This document shows positions 36,679-47,721 of a stretch of 64,000 bases of DNA, in pieces (position 1 is the stretch's first letter; each line of letters starts with the position of its first letter). The DNA comes from Euzebya pacifica. GTDB lineage: Bacteria; Actinomycetota; Nitriliruptoria; Euzebyales; Euzebyaceae. The position numbers and the translations under genes are program-made. The notes under the pieces are model-generated. The model was given only the letters and a program-made list of their open reading frames with translations, was not told the origin of the DNA and did not search any database. Where the stretch lies: the NCBI RefSeq assembly GCF_003344865.1, contig NZ_CP031165.1:4159910-4223909 (forward strand). Direction: 5' to 3'.

Positions 36679-37833
36679 ATGAGGTGGACCGACGAGGCGG
36701 GCTTCACGCTCGTGGAGCTGTTGGTGGTGATCGCCATCATCGGGGTGACGATCCCGCTCCACTCGACGCTGACGGAGCGGATAGGGGCCAACGAGGAGCT
36801 GATCCAGCGCACCCTCGCCCTGCTCGTCGAGGCCCAGGAGGCCTACGTCGTCGAACACGGACGGTTCGCCGACAACCTGCGCGAGCTCGGCGACTCCGAA
36901 CCGGAACTCGTCGACGAGCAGCTCGCGACCGGCCGCACGGATGGCTACCTCGTCGAGCTCCACGACGTGGACGGTGACGGCTGGACCGCCAGCGCGGCTG
37001 CTGCGGCACCGGGGCTGAGCGGCCGGGCGGCCTACGTCGTCGACCAGACCGGCGTGATCCGCGAACGAGACTGCCGCGCCGGGCAGGTCTGGGACCATCG
37101 GGAAGGGGGCTGCGTTCCCGATCCTGCGGCTGCCCTCATGCCTGCCGCGGAGGAGCTGGTCGGGACGCTGGACCGGATCGGTTGGGGCCTGGTGCTGTCG
37201 GCTGCCGCCGAACAGGTCAGCGAGGAGGCCTTCGTCGACCAGGTCGCATCGCGGGTGGACGTCGACGGGGACGGGCGGGTCGGCCTCGACGAGCTCGTCG
37301 TCACCGACCCGTTCGCCATCGCCGAGGACCTCGTCGACGCCCCCGAGGACGCGCGCGCCACCATCGCGGGCGAGGATCGTGCCCGAGAGCTCGTCGACGC
37401 CCACCGCCGCTGGTTGGTGGCGGTCCTGCAGCCGGGCATCGCCGGCGAGGCCCTGCCTGACGGGGTGCCCCTGGCCGATCGCCTCGACGACGCCCGGGCG
37501 CTGCTCGACGGCGTCGGCAGCATCGACGCGGCCACGTCACTGCGGTTCCTGGGCGACCACGTGGACGACCTCGACGTCACCCCCGAACCCCGTGGCGACA
37601 TGATGCATCCGTCCGCTCGGGTCAACGCCCACCGTCGGGACGTCCTGCGGCGCGACGTCGCGTACATGGTCCGTTTCCTCGACGAGGGCAGGCAGGAGGC
37701 GCTCGTCGCCTCGCTGCACCGTGTCCGGGCCCGAGGCGACGGCACCGGCGCGCCCGAGGACTGGGTCGTTGGCCCCGCGGCGGCGCTGATCACCGCGCAG
37801 GTCGACCTGACCCTCCGACTGCTGGGCCACTGA
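36679..37833 (+). CDS. Type IV pilin-like protein with EF-hand loop
   Basis: 384 residues. The N-terminus is a class III (prepilin) signal: MRWTDEAG|FTLVELLVVIAIIGV, with Glu at +5 and a single hydrophobic helix. The rest is much larger than a normal pilin (about 150). A calcium-binding EF-hand/dockerin-like loop DVDGDGRVGLDE lies near residue 195, after a segment with two Cys (DCRAGQVWD, GGCVPD). ATG 36679 has GGAGGGG eight bases upstream; an earlier in-frame ATG at 36616 lies in the palindrome region and lacks a ribosome site. First gene of a three-gene operon; no pilus assembly ATPase or prepilin peptidase is in the window, so processing would use enzymes elsewhere. Confidence 0.82.
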   Translation: MRWTDEAGFTLVELLVVIAIIGVTIPLHSTLTERIGANEELIQRTLALLVEAQEAYVVEHGRFADNLRELGDSEPELVDEQLATGRTDGYLVELHDVDGDGWTASAAAAAPGLSGRAAYVVDQTGVIRERDCRAGQVWDHREGGCVPDPAAALMPAAEELVGTLDRIGWGLVLSAAAEQVSEEAFVDQVASRVDVDGDGRVGLDELVVTDPFAIAEDLVDAPEDARATIAGEDRARELVDAHRRWLVAVLQPGIAGEALPDGVPLADRLDDARALLDGVGSIDAATSLRFLGDHVDDLDVTPEPRGDMMHPSARVNAHRRDVLRRDVAYMVRFLDEGRQEALVASLHRVRARGDGTGAPEDWVVGPAAALITAQVDLTLRLLGH

Positions 37834-37872
37834 GGGCCGGCGTCTCCCACCCCGTCGAACCGAGGAGCGACC

Positions 37873-40800
37873 ATGACCGACCAGACACCCCAACCTTCGG
37901 TGACCCGCCGAACCGTCCTGCGCTGGGGCACCACCGTTGCGGCGACGGGAATGGTCCTGTCCAACGACCCTGTTCGGCTGCTGGCGGCCCCGAACCCCGA
38001 TCCTGCCGCGTCCCCACCGGCCAAGCTGACGTTCACCACCCGCCTGCGCCGGGCGGCCGACCAGCTCGACCTGACGCTGGAGTTCTGGAACCTCGAGCTC
38101 GTCACCGGGGACGGTCCCGCACGCCTGCAGCGGGAGAAGTCCAACAAGGGCAGCTACCTGGTGGTGGAGTTCCCACCGCAGGCGATCGCCGAGGAGGCCT
38201 TCTACCGCGCGGGCGGCTCGATGGAGGACGACGCCCAGGAGCCCGAGCCCCCGTACCCACCACCCTCGCCACCCTCCGGGGACGAGCCGCCGGCCCCACC
38301 GCCGATCGCGGCGCGGATGGCCAACCCGACACGGCTCGCCTTCTACGTCCCTGCCTCGGTCCTGCCCATGCCCTACACCGTTCCCCGACTGTTGTCGTGG
38401 CTGGACCTGACGCCCCGTGTGGTGGACAACGCCACCGCGCGCGACGTCCTGCCGGCCCAGCTCAAGTCGCCGACGGCCCCATCCGACAGCCAGACAGCCA
38501 TCGAGCTGCCCTGGCACCTCGTGCTGTCTCCCCACGCCCAGTCGGCGTGGGCCCACGCCCATGCGCCCGTCAACCGCGGTGGGCGGACGGAGCTGTGGCA
38601 CACCCGCCTTGCCGTGCGCGGCCTCGACGGGCAGGGACAACCGCTCCTCGACGAGGACGACGAGGACGGCCGCACCGTCCGGGCCGTCTGGTGCACCGAC
38701 GACGACCCCGAGTTCAAGGACTACGTGAAGCAGGCCGACCCGCCGTCGACCCTCGCCGCCGACATCCCGTTCCGCACCTCCCTGACGCGCCGCGACCGGC
38801 TCGACCTCGTCCGCCTGTCCTCCGACTTCGGGTTGTCCAGACCTGGCCGAGCAGGACGCCAGGGCGCCGACGGTGGCCCGTTCGTCCCGGAGGTGGTGGA
38901 GGTCGACCGGCTGATGCTGACTGCCCTCGGCGGCTACCTCGACTCCGCCTTCGACCACGAGCTGAAGTACAGGGCCGGCGCGTACAACACCTCGCTGCTG
39001 CAGTGGCGGCACCTCGCGGCGATGGGGCGGGACAGCTACGTCCGGGTCGTCCGGAAGGGCTTCCTGTTTCCCTACGGGTTCAAGGCGGCGCTGGTCCGCA
39101 TCACCGAACGCCGCATCGACCACATCGCCGACCTTCCGACGAAGCCGGCAGGGGCCTACCTGCGGCAGCGGGTGTTCATCGTCGTCCTGAAGGCTCGGCG
39201 GCGTCTGGCCGGCGACCCGGCGTTGCGCCATGACGGCAGGCAGGTCCCCTTCCGGTCGTTGACCTGCGTCACGAAGGCCACGCCCCCGCTGAGCACCCCG
39301 ACGGACTACGCCGGACTTCCGGAAAGCGAGGTGTTCGTGCCCTCCGTCGACGGCGTTCCCTACGCCTTCGACCTGCGGGTCACCGACTGGTCGGGTGCCA
39401 CGGTCCCGCTCTCCGCCCCCGCGGTCTGGGTCGACGAGGTGCACGCCTACGATTCCGAGGCGCTGGCCCCGATCATCAGCGCCTACCAGAGCGCCCCGGA
39501 GTCGACGGCCGGCGCAGCCCACGCGATCGACCTCGAGGGGCGGGAGATCGCCTTCGCGCCGCCCAAGGACCCCGGCGACACGACCTTCGTGGTGCGCAGC
39601 CTCGCGGTCGGCGCGGAGGAGGCCGACCCCGCCTTCGGCCCCGATGACCTCGCCGGTGCCGGCAACCCCGGCTTCTACCCAACGCTCGGCGAGGCCCAGG
39701 TGGAGCTGTCCACCGGCGGACAGGCCAGCGGCCCCGGTGGCGCACCGTCGGCACGGTTCGGCTACCACCCCGACTACGTCGTGCACGGGTTCGGCCAGGG
39801 AGGCCAGGACCACCCCAACCGTGGCGACGTGCTGTTCACCCGCGTCGGCCAGGCACCGGCGGGGCTGCTGTCGGTCGACACGAAGCAGGCCGGCGGCGCA
39901 GCCACGCCGGCCCTGGCGATGGAGGGCTGGTCCCGCGAGCTCGGCCCGACCGGCGACCCGGAGGACACCAGGACGGGCAGCTTCGACCCGACCAAGGTGC
40001 TCGGCGACGGGGCCAGGATCCTGGGTGGCATCGCCCTGAAGACCGTCCTCGCGGCGGTCGAGGACTTCCTGACCGACAAGGAGAAGGCCCTCAAGATCGT
40101 CAGCCGTCAGGAGACCGGCCCGAACCGGGTCGTGACGCTGATCGACTTCCACCCCGACCTTCAGGCGGGTCCGCTCGAGGAGCTGACGCTGTTCGCCCCC
40201 GACAAGTCGTTCGGCAAGGACTACCCGCCGAAGGCCGACATCCACGCGGAGATCGTCACCAACATCGACGACCCGTCGGCGTCGACGTCCAGGGTGGACG
40301 GTCGCATCACCGGCTTCGTGATCCTGCTGTTCGGCGGGGAACGGGACGGCGAAGCGGGTGACACCACCTTCATCCGCGTGCCGGTGCAGCACCTGGAGTT
40401 CAAGGCCGGCAGCAGCACCAAGGACGAGCTCCACATCCAGCTCGGCGACATCTCCTTCCACGGGGTCCTGGCCTTCGTGGAGGAGCTCAGCTCGCTGCTC
40501 GCCTTCGGCGACAGCGGCGGGCTGAAGATCGATGTCGACGGCACCGGCATCCAGATCGAGCTGATGGTCGCGTTGCCCGACATCAGCGTCGGGGTGCTGT
40601 CGCTGACCAACATGGCCATCTTCGTCAAGCTGGTCATCCCCTTCGACGGCTCGCCCGTGGAGCTGCTCTTCGCCTTCTGTTCTCGCGAGAACCCCTTCAC
40701 CCTGACCGTCTGGATCTTCGGCGGGGGCGGTTTCGTCGGCATCACCGTCAGCGTCCGTGGGGTGGAGCTGTTCGAGCTCGCCTTCGAGTTCGGCGGCGGC

Positions 40801-41244
40801 TATGCCCTTTCCCTGGCGGGGCTCGCCAGCGGCAAGGTCGAGGCGAAGTCCGGCATCTACTTCCGTGTGGAGACCCTCGAGGACGACACCCAGCAGTGCA
40901 CCCTCGAGTCCTACTTCCGCATCGCCGGGGCGGTCAGCATCCTCGGCCTGATCACGGTCAGCATCGAGTTCTACGTCTCGCTGACCTACAGCAAGCCGCC
41001 CGGGAGCCTGGTGGGCGAGGCCAGGTTGACCGTCGAGATCGACCTGACGGTGTGGAGCACCTCCGTCGAGCTCACCGTCCGCAAGGAGCTGGCCAAGGGT
41101 GACGGTGGCGACAGCAGCTTCGCCGCAGCCGCCCCTGCGGCGCTGGAGGCCGACAACGGTCCCGCGGTGACGTGGGCGGACCTCATGACCGCCGCGGACT
41201 GGGAGCAGCAGTACGTGACCGCCTACGCCCCGATGGGAGCCTGA
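37873..41244 (+). CDS. Large Tat-type exported protein, unknown family
   Basis: 1123 residues, not recognised. The N-terminus has a twin-arginine-like signal: TRRTVLRW, then a weakly hydrophobic segment (GTTVAATGMVLS) and LLAAPN. A Pro-rich insert occurs near residue 120. From about 745 to 1060 the chain is rich in alternating hydrophobic/polar strands with many Gly and Phe (for example IFGGGGFVGITVSV, LAFEFGGGYAL), suggesting a large beta structure such as a barrel or sheet. The C-terminus has an Ala-rich stretch and ends WEQQYVTAYAPMGA. It starts 39 bases after the pseudopilin gene; the next gene starts one base after its stop, so they are coupled and probably act together. Confidence 0.7.
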   Translation: MTDQTPQPSVTRRTVLRWGTTVAATGMVLSNDPVRLLAAPNPDPAASPPAKLTFTTRLRRAADQLDLTLEFWNLELVTGDGPARLQREKSNKGSYLVVEFPPQAIAEEAFYRAGGSMEDDAQEPEPPYPPPSPPSGDEPPAPPPIAARMANPTRLAFYVPASVLPMPYTVPRLLSWLDLTPRVVDNATARDVLPAQLKSPTAPSDSQTAIELPWHLVLSPHAQSAWAHAHAPVNRGGRTELWHTRLAVRGLDGQGQPLLDEDDEDGRTVRAVWCTDDDPEFKDYVKQADPPSTLAADIPFRTSLTRRDRLDLVRLSSDFGLSRPGRAGRQGADGGPFVPEVVEVDRLMLTALGGYLDSAFDHELKYRAGAYNTSLLQWRHLAAMGRDSYVRVVRKGFLFPYGFKAALVRITERRIDHIADLPTKPAGAYLRQRVFIVVLKARRRLAGDPALRHDGRQVPFRSLTCVTKATPPLSTPTDYAGLPESEVFVPSVDGVPYAFDLRVTDWSGATVPLSAPAVWVDEVHAYDSEALAPIISAYQSAPESTAGAAHAIDLEGREIAFAPPKDPGDTTFVVRSLAVGAEEADPAFGPDDLAGAGNPGFYPTLGEAQVELSTGGQASGPGGAPSARFGYHPDYVVHGFGQGGQDHPNRGDVLFTRVGQAPAGLLSVDTKQAGGAATPALAMEGWSRELGPTGDPEDTRTGSFDPTKVLGDGARILGGIALKTVLAAVEDFLTDKEKALKIVSRQETGPNRVVTLIDFHPDLQAGPLEELTLFAPDKSFGKDYPPKADIHAEIVTNIDDPSASTSRVDGRITGFVILLFGGERDGEAGDTTFIRVPVQHLEFKAGSSTKDELHIQLGDISFHGVLAFVEELSSLLAFGDSGGLKIDVDGTGIQIELMVALPDISVGVLSLTNMAIFVKLVIPFDGSPVELLFAFCSRENPFTLTVWIFGGGGFVGITVSVRGVELFELAFEFGGGYALSLAGLASGKVEAKSGIYFRVETLEDDTQQCTLESYFRIAGAVSILGLITVSIEFYVSLTYSKPPGSLVGEARLTVEIDLTVWSTSVELTVRKELAKGDGGDSSFAAAAPAALEADNGPAVTWADLMTAADWEQQYVTAYAPMGA

Positions 41245-41245
41245 C

Positions 41246-44200
41246 ATGCCCGCCTCCTCGCTCTTGCTGACCGCCATCCCCCACGGCGTCGACGCCGACG
41301 ATCCGCTGGTTGACAACGGCGGCGGGGACACGATGCGGGTGCTCGTCCACCTCGCCCCCCGTCTGCGCACGCCGGGCACCCTGGCCGATCACCCGCACTG
41401 GGTGGACTGGCCCGCGACCCTCGCCGGGGTCTCGTGGTCCGTCCGGTTCCCGGACCTCGGGGTGCCCGACATCCCGGCGACACCGGTGGGCACCGCGGCG
41501 GAGTCCGCGCGCTGGACCGCCGTGCTGCCACCCGACACACCCGTCGACGCCCACGCCTACCAGGGCTTCGACCACCGTCCGCTGGTGTCCTACCAGAGCA
41601 CCGCGATCATCGAGTTCCTGGCCGACCGGTGGGGCCGCGTCGGGGCGATCAGCCCGACGGACCATCCGTTCTTCGCCGACCTCGTCGGCGACGACGACGG
41701 CTTCGGCGCCATCGGCTTCGAGGCGTTGTGGGCTCGCCCGACCACCGAGGAGACCGGTCCGCAGCGGCGTGCACGCCTCCGCGCCGAGATCGCCGCGGAG
41801 ATCAACGCCGCGAGCGACAGCCCGGCGGACTGGGCGACCCCCGCCGCCGGACCGCTGCCCGCTGACCCAGAAGCCCGCCGCGACGAGCTCGGCCGGCGGT
41901 TCCTCCGCTTGGCGAGGTTCCACAACCGCGACCGCATCGGCGTCCACGAGAACGACGCGATGCCGGAGGAGCCGTTCCTTCCCGACGTGCACCGCGTGCT
42001 TGCAGCCGTTCGACGCCACCCCACCCTCGAGCGGCTCCTCGGCACGGTCGTGGAGCTGGTCTTCCCCGCTCCCGGCGCGACGTCGACGTCCACGGCCGTG
42101 CAGGTCCTGGCCACCCTTCCGGCCGGCATCGACGTCGTGTCGGCCCGGACGATGTGCACCGTCCAGCCGCAGGCGTTCCGTGCGGTGTCCGCCACGCCCG
42201 GTCAGACCGACCTGGTCGACGGCTACCTGGCGCTGGGGGACCCCAGCCGGTTCGCGGTGGTCACCATCGACCCGGACGGCGGGGGGTTGAAGGCCCTGCA
42301 GTTCGCCGACAACCTGGCCCGTTCCCGCGTGCTGGTCGGCCCCGACACCTACGAGCCGTTCAGCGCGGCCACACCCGAGGCCTACGCGCTGCCCAGCCAG
42401 TCCAGCGCCGGCCTCGCCGTCGTCCGGCCGGGACGAGCCCAGGGGATGGCCGCCAGGCTGGCGGCGGTCACCGCCATCAACGCCGTCGCCTTCACCGGTG
42501 ACGGCACCCCCGCCGGCGAGCCGACCCTGTGGGCCGAGGACCTCGTCCGCGGCCACCGCTTCGACATCCGCCTGGGCGGGGAGTCGGCCTGGCGGTCGCT
42601 GCAGGCGCAGGCCGGGAGCTACTGGTTCCTCACCGGCGGCGGACCCCAGGAGCTCCCCGGCATCGAGGAGGAAGCCGTCGTCGTCGCCGGCGCGACCAGC
42701 GCAGGCGGTGCCACCCCGCCACCGGACCTGTACCTGCAGGAGTCGCTGATGCGTTGGGGTGGCTGGAGCCTCGCGGCCCGTCTGCCCGGCACGTCCCTGG
42801 GGCCAGCCGACGAGGTCGGCGCCGACCCCGACGCCACGCAGCCCGACCCTTCCCTGCGGTTCCGGGCGGCGCTGGGCGTCGCCCCCGGGTCGCTGCCCCG
42901 GCTGCGATACGGTCAGAGCTACCACGTGCGGGCGAGGGCCGTGGACCTCGCCGGCAGCAGCGCCGCCCTCGACGACGACAACCCGGCGGTCGCGGAGTCG
43001 CCGCCGGTGCACTACCTGCGGTTCGACCCGGTGCCCTCACCCGTCACGGTGCTGGCCCATCCCGCCGTCGTGCCCGGGGAGAAGGCCGAGACCCTCGTCG
43101 TGCGGACCGACACCAGCGCGGGCCCCGCCGGGGACGACACCGTCACCGAGACCAGGCGGCACGTCGTGCCCCCGCGCGGCAGCGTCGCGCAGGCCGAGCA
43201 CCACGGCATGTTCGACCTGGCCGACCATCCCGGCCAGCCGCTGGACCCCGGCGCGCATGCGGCGTACGCGTCGCGCGACGCCGAGGACCTTGCCACCCAT
43301 CCCGACGGCGTCGCCGACCCCGACGATCCGCAGCGGTCGAAGTACTTCCCCGTGCCACACCTGACGATCCAGCACCTGTCCGACCCCCTCGCGCGGGCAG
43401 CCACGGTGCGTGGCCTGCCCGAGGGCAGCGGCGGCACCGGCACCCGGACGGTCGTCCCCTTCGCCGTGGACGACTGGCCGAACTGGGACAGCTTCGGCCT
43501 GCGGGTCACCGGCGGTCCCGCGAGCAGCTGGTCCTTCGATCCCGTCCAACGGATGCTGGACCTCGTCGTGGCCCCCGCGGAGGACCTCGACCTGCGGCTG
43601 TCCAGCAAGCCCGAGGACGACCAGGTCTCGCTGATGGGGGTGCTCAGCTGGATCCGGGCATGGCGCGAGGCGAACCCCTCCCACCCGTCGGTCACGGGGA
43701 CGACCATGGAGGCGCTGGTCGCGGAAGCCGCAGCCGGTCACCACTGGATGTGCACCCCGTGGCGCACCATCCGCGTGGTCCACGCCGTCCGACGGCCACT
43801 GGCCGACCCCGACATGCCCGAGGGCCAGCTCTCCATCGCCCGAGACCATGGTGACACCCACGCCACGGTCCAGTGCCGGCCGATGTTGCTGCACCGGCGC
43901 AGCACGAGCAAGGTCGACATCGAGGCGACGTGGTCCGAGCACGTCGACAGCGGCCCGGGCGGTCCCGACCCCACCGAGTCCACCAGCGTCCGGAGCGTCC
44001 CGATCAGCATCACCATCGATCCGCGATCCGGCGAGGACGACGAGGAGTTCGTGTCGGAACGCCACGAGTTCGGCGACACCCGCCACCGGCTCGTCACCTA
44101 CCAGGCGGTCGCGACCAGCGCCTTCGTGGAGCACTTCCGCGACGCCACGGCAGTCGTCGTCCCCGAGTCCGCACCAGCGCAGGTCGATGCGAGGGGCCTG

Positions 44201-45352
44201 GTCGCCTCCACCGTCGTCGTCACCGGTGACGACGGCGCGGAGCTCCGGCAGGGCACGGATGGTGACTACACCGTCGACGAGGCCGCCGGGACGATCAGCC
44301 GGGTCCCCACGGGCACCCTTGCCGCCGGCGCCACCGTCGACGTCGGGTTCGTGGTGCCAGCGATCACCACCGCCTCGGTGCCGAGGACACGGGTCGTGCC
44401 CAGCAGCGCCCGGCCCGCTGCGCCGCTGCTGGAGTACGTCGTCCCGACCTTCGCCCACGAGGTCGGCGACGGCGGGGCGCGGACCCGACGCGGACGGGGC
44501 CTGCGGGTGTACCTGCGACGACCGTGGTGGTCCTCCGGTGACGGGGAGCAGCTCGCCGTGGTCCTGTGGCCGGGCGCCGCAGGCGGGGGCCCGTTGCCCG
44601 AGGACCTGGAGTCCCATGTCACCCAGTGGGGGTTCGACCCCGTCTCGGCGTGGAGCACCAGCAGCAACCCGCCGGCCCCCATGCCGCCCCACCCCACGCA
44701 GGCCCACTTCGCCCTGTCGACCGGAGCGGTCGAGGGCTTGTCATTGCCCGGGGTGCCCGGCACCACGGTCGACATCGCCCCCCACGACGTCGTCTACGAC
44801 CCGCAACGCGATCTGTGGTCGGCTGACATCACCGTCGGCTTCGGCCACGGCGACAGGACCTACTGGCCGTTCCTTCGACTCGCGCTGGCGCGCTACCAGC
44901 CCCACTCGCTGGCCGGGGTGTCGCTGTCCCGGGTGGTCCTGACCGACTTCGTCCAGGTCGCCCCGGACCGCACGGTGACGGTCGCCAGCAACCGCCAGGG
45001 ACACCGGGTGGTGACGGTCACGGGCCGCACGCACGCGCGCAACGGTGCCGTGGCCGGCCCGCCGACCATGCGGGTCACGATCGAGGCGACCGAGCCCGAC
45101 GTCGACGACCCCGACCTGCGCTGGCAACGGCTCGTGACCCGCGCCGGCGTACCGAACCCCGTCGTGCTGCAGGCCTCGCTGCAGGACGGCAACCACGCCA
45201 CCTGGAGCGGCGAGGTCGTCGTCCCACCGACGCAGGGCCCGACACGGCTGGTCGTTGAGGAGGTCGAGCGGCATGCCACCACGAGCGCGTCGTCCTTCGT
45301 CCCCCGGGACACCGCCGAGCGTGTCGTCTTCCTCGACACCATCGACCTGTGA
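41246..45352 (+). CDS. Very large protein of unknown function (1368 aa)
   Basis: 1368 residues, not recognised. No obvious signal peptide or membrane helix, so export would need its partners or another route. Composition is Asp/Ala/Pro-rich with many predicted strands. Around residues 975-1035 it has a pattern (GDYTVDEAAGTISRVPTG, then VDVGF) like small beta-sandwich modules seen in secreted and virion structural proteins. Other notable segments: a conserved-looking HWMCTPWRTIRVVHAVRRPL near 835 and YLRRPWWSSGDGEQLAVVLW near 1090. It begins one base after the stop of the 1123-aa gene and ends 12 bases from the convergent ligA stop. Third gene of the operon. Confidence 0.65.
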   Translation: MPASSLLLTAIPHGVDADDPLVDNGGGDTMRVLVHLAPRLRTPGTLADHPHWVDWPATLAGVSWSVRFPDLGVPDIPATPVGTAAESARWTAVLPPDTPVDAHAYQGFDHRPLVSYQSTAIIEFLADRWGRVGAISPTDHPFFADLVGDDDGFGAIGFEALWARPTTEETGPQRRARLRAEIAAEINAASDSPADWATPAAGPLPADPEARRDELGRRFLRLARFHNRDRIGVHENDAMPEEPFLPDVHRVLAAVRRHPTLERLLGTVVELVFPAPGATSTSTAVQVLATLPAGIDVVSARTMCTVQPQAFRAVSATPGQTDLVDGYLALGDPSRFAVVTIDPDGGGLKALQFADNLARSRVLVGPDTYEPFSAATPEAYALPSQSSAGLAVVRPGRAQGMAARLAAVTAINAVAFTGDGTPAGEPTLWAEDLVRGHRFDIRLGGESAWRSLQAQAGSYWFLTGGGPQELPGIEEEAVVVAGATSAGGATPPPDLYLQESLMRWGGWSLAARLPGTSLGPADEVGADPDATQPDPSLRFRAALGVAPGSLPRLRYGQSYHVRARAVDLAGSSAALDDDNPAVAESPPVHYLRFDPVPSPVTVLAHPAVVPGEKAETLVVRTDTSAGPAGDDTVTETRRHVVPPRGSVAQAEHHGMFDLADHPGQPLDPGAHAAYASRDAEDLATHPDGVADPDDPQRSKYFPVPHLTIQHLSDPLARAATVRGLPEGSGGTGTRTVVPFAVDDWPNWDSFGLRVTGGPASSWSFDPVQRMLDLVVAPAEDLDLRLSSKPEDDQVSLMGVLSWIRAWREANPSHPSVTGTTMEALVAEAAAGHHWMCTPWRTIRVVHAVRRPLADPDMPEGQLSIARDHGDTHATVQCRPMLLHRRSTSKVDIEATWSEHVDSGPGGPDPTESTSVRSVPISITIDPRSGEDDEEFVSERHEFGDTRHRLVTYQAVATSAFVEHFRDATAVVVPESAPAQVDARGLVASTVVVTGDDGAELRQGTDGDYTVDEAAGTISRVPTGTLAAGATVDVGFVVPAITTASVPRTRVVPSSARPAAPLLEYVVPTFAHEVGDGGARTRRGRGLRVYLRRPWWSSGDGEQLAVVLWPGAAGGGPLPEDLESHVTQWGFDPVSAWSTSSNPPAPMPPHPTQAHFALSTGAVEGLSLPGVPGTTVDIAPHDVVYDPQRDLWSADITVGFGHGDRTYWPFLRLALARYQPHSLAGVSLSRVVLTDFVQVAPDRTVTVASNRQGHRVVTVTGRTHARNGAVAGPPTMRVTIEATEPDVDDPDLRWQRLVTRAGVPNPVVLQASLQDGNHATWSGEVVVPPTQGPTRLVVEEVERHATTSASSFVPRDTAERVVFLDTIDL

Positions 45353-45364
45353 CGGCGCCCGGGA

Positions 45365-47401
<2,037 letters not shown>

Positions 47402-47428
47402 CTACGAAGCCCCTGCGACATCCGGGCC

Positions 47429-47446
47429 GACACCCCCGGCGGTGTC
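47429..47446. terminator. Short hairpin upstream of ligA
   Basis: GACACC-CCCGGC-GGTGTC, a perfect 6-bp stem in the 112-base gap between the ligA start and the small membrane protein gene. It could terminate the latter or affect the ligA leader. Confidence 0.35.
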
Positions 47447-47501
47447 ACGAGCGACGGCGCGCAGGTGCAACGGCAGGGTCGGCCGGAGGATCAGCTACGC
47501 G

Positions 47502-47660
47502 TCAGCGCAGGTCCTTCCAGTCGTGGATCTCCGCCTCCCAGCGTTCCCACTCGTCATCGATGGGGACCTCGACCTGCTCGAGCTGCTCGTCCGGACCGCT
47601 GTTGGCCTGCAGCCAGGCCAGCACGGCACCCAGGACCGTGACCCACAACACTTCGCTCAT
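47502..47660 (-). CDS. Small membrane protein, 52 aa
   Basis: Start ATG 47660 has a strong ribosome site (AGGAGAG, seven bases upstream). Sequence: one N-terminal hydrophobic helix (EVLWVTVLGAVLAWLQAN), then a charged tail rich in Glu, Asp and Trp (PIDDEWERWEAEIHDWKDLR at the C-terminus). Probably a single-pass inner membrane peptide with a cytoplasmic acidic tail. No family recognised; it lies alone between ligA and the SDR gene on the same strand. Confidence 0.65.
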   Translation of the reverse strand: MSEVLWVTVLGAVLAWLQANSGPDEQLEQVEVPIDDEWERWEAEIHDWKDLR

Positions 47661-47721
47661 CGTCGACTCTCCTGACCCGCTTCCGGCGATTGGGTCCAAA
47701 CGTACCCAGTTCAGCCTCCCG

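Noticed and set aside
37537-41379. Antisense open frame of 1280 codons opposite the 1123-aa gene
   Set aside because: Caused by GC-rich codon bias; low-complexity Arg/Gly/Val/Gln/His composition, no domain, no ribosome site, and fully overlapped by a frame with a clear start and operon context.
41183-43012. Antisense open frame of 609 codons opposite the 1368-aa gene
   Set aside because: Same shadow pattern as the other antisense frames; no motif or start signal.
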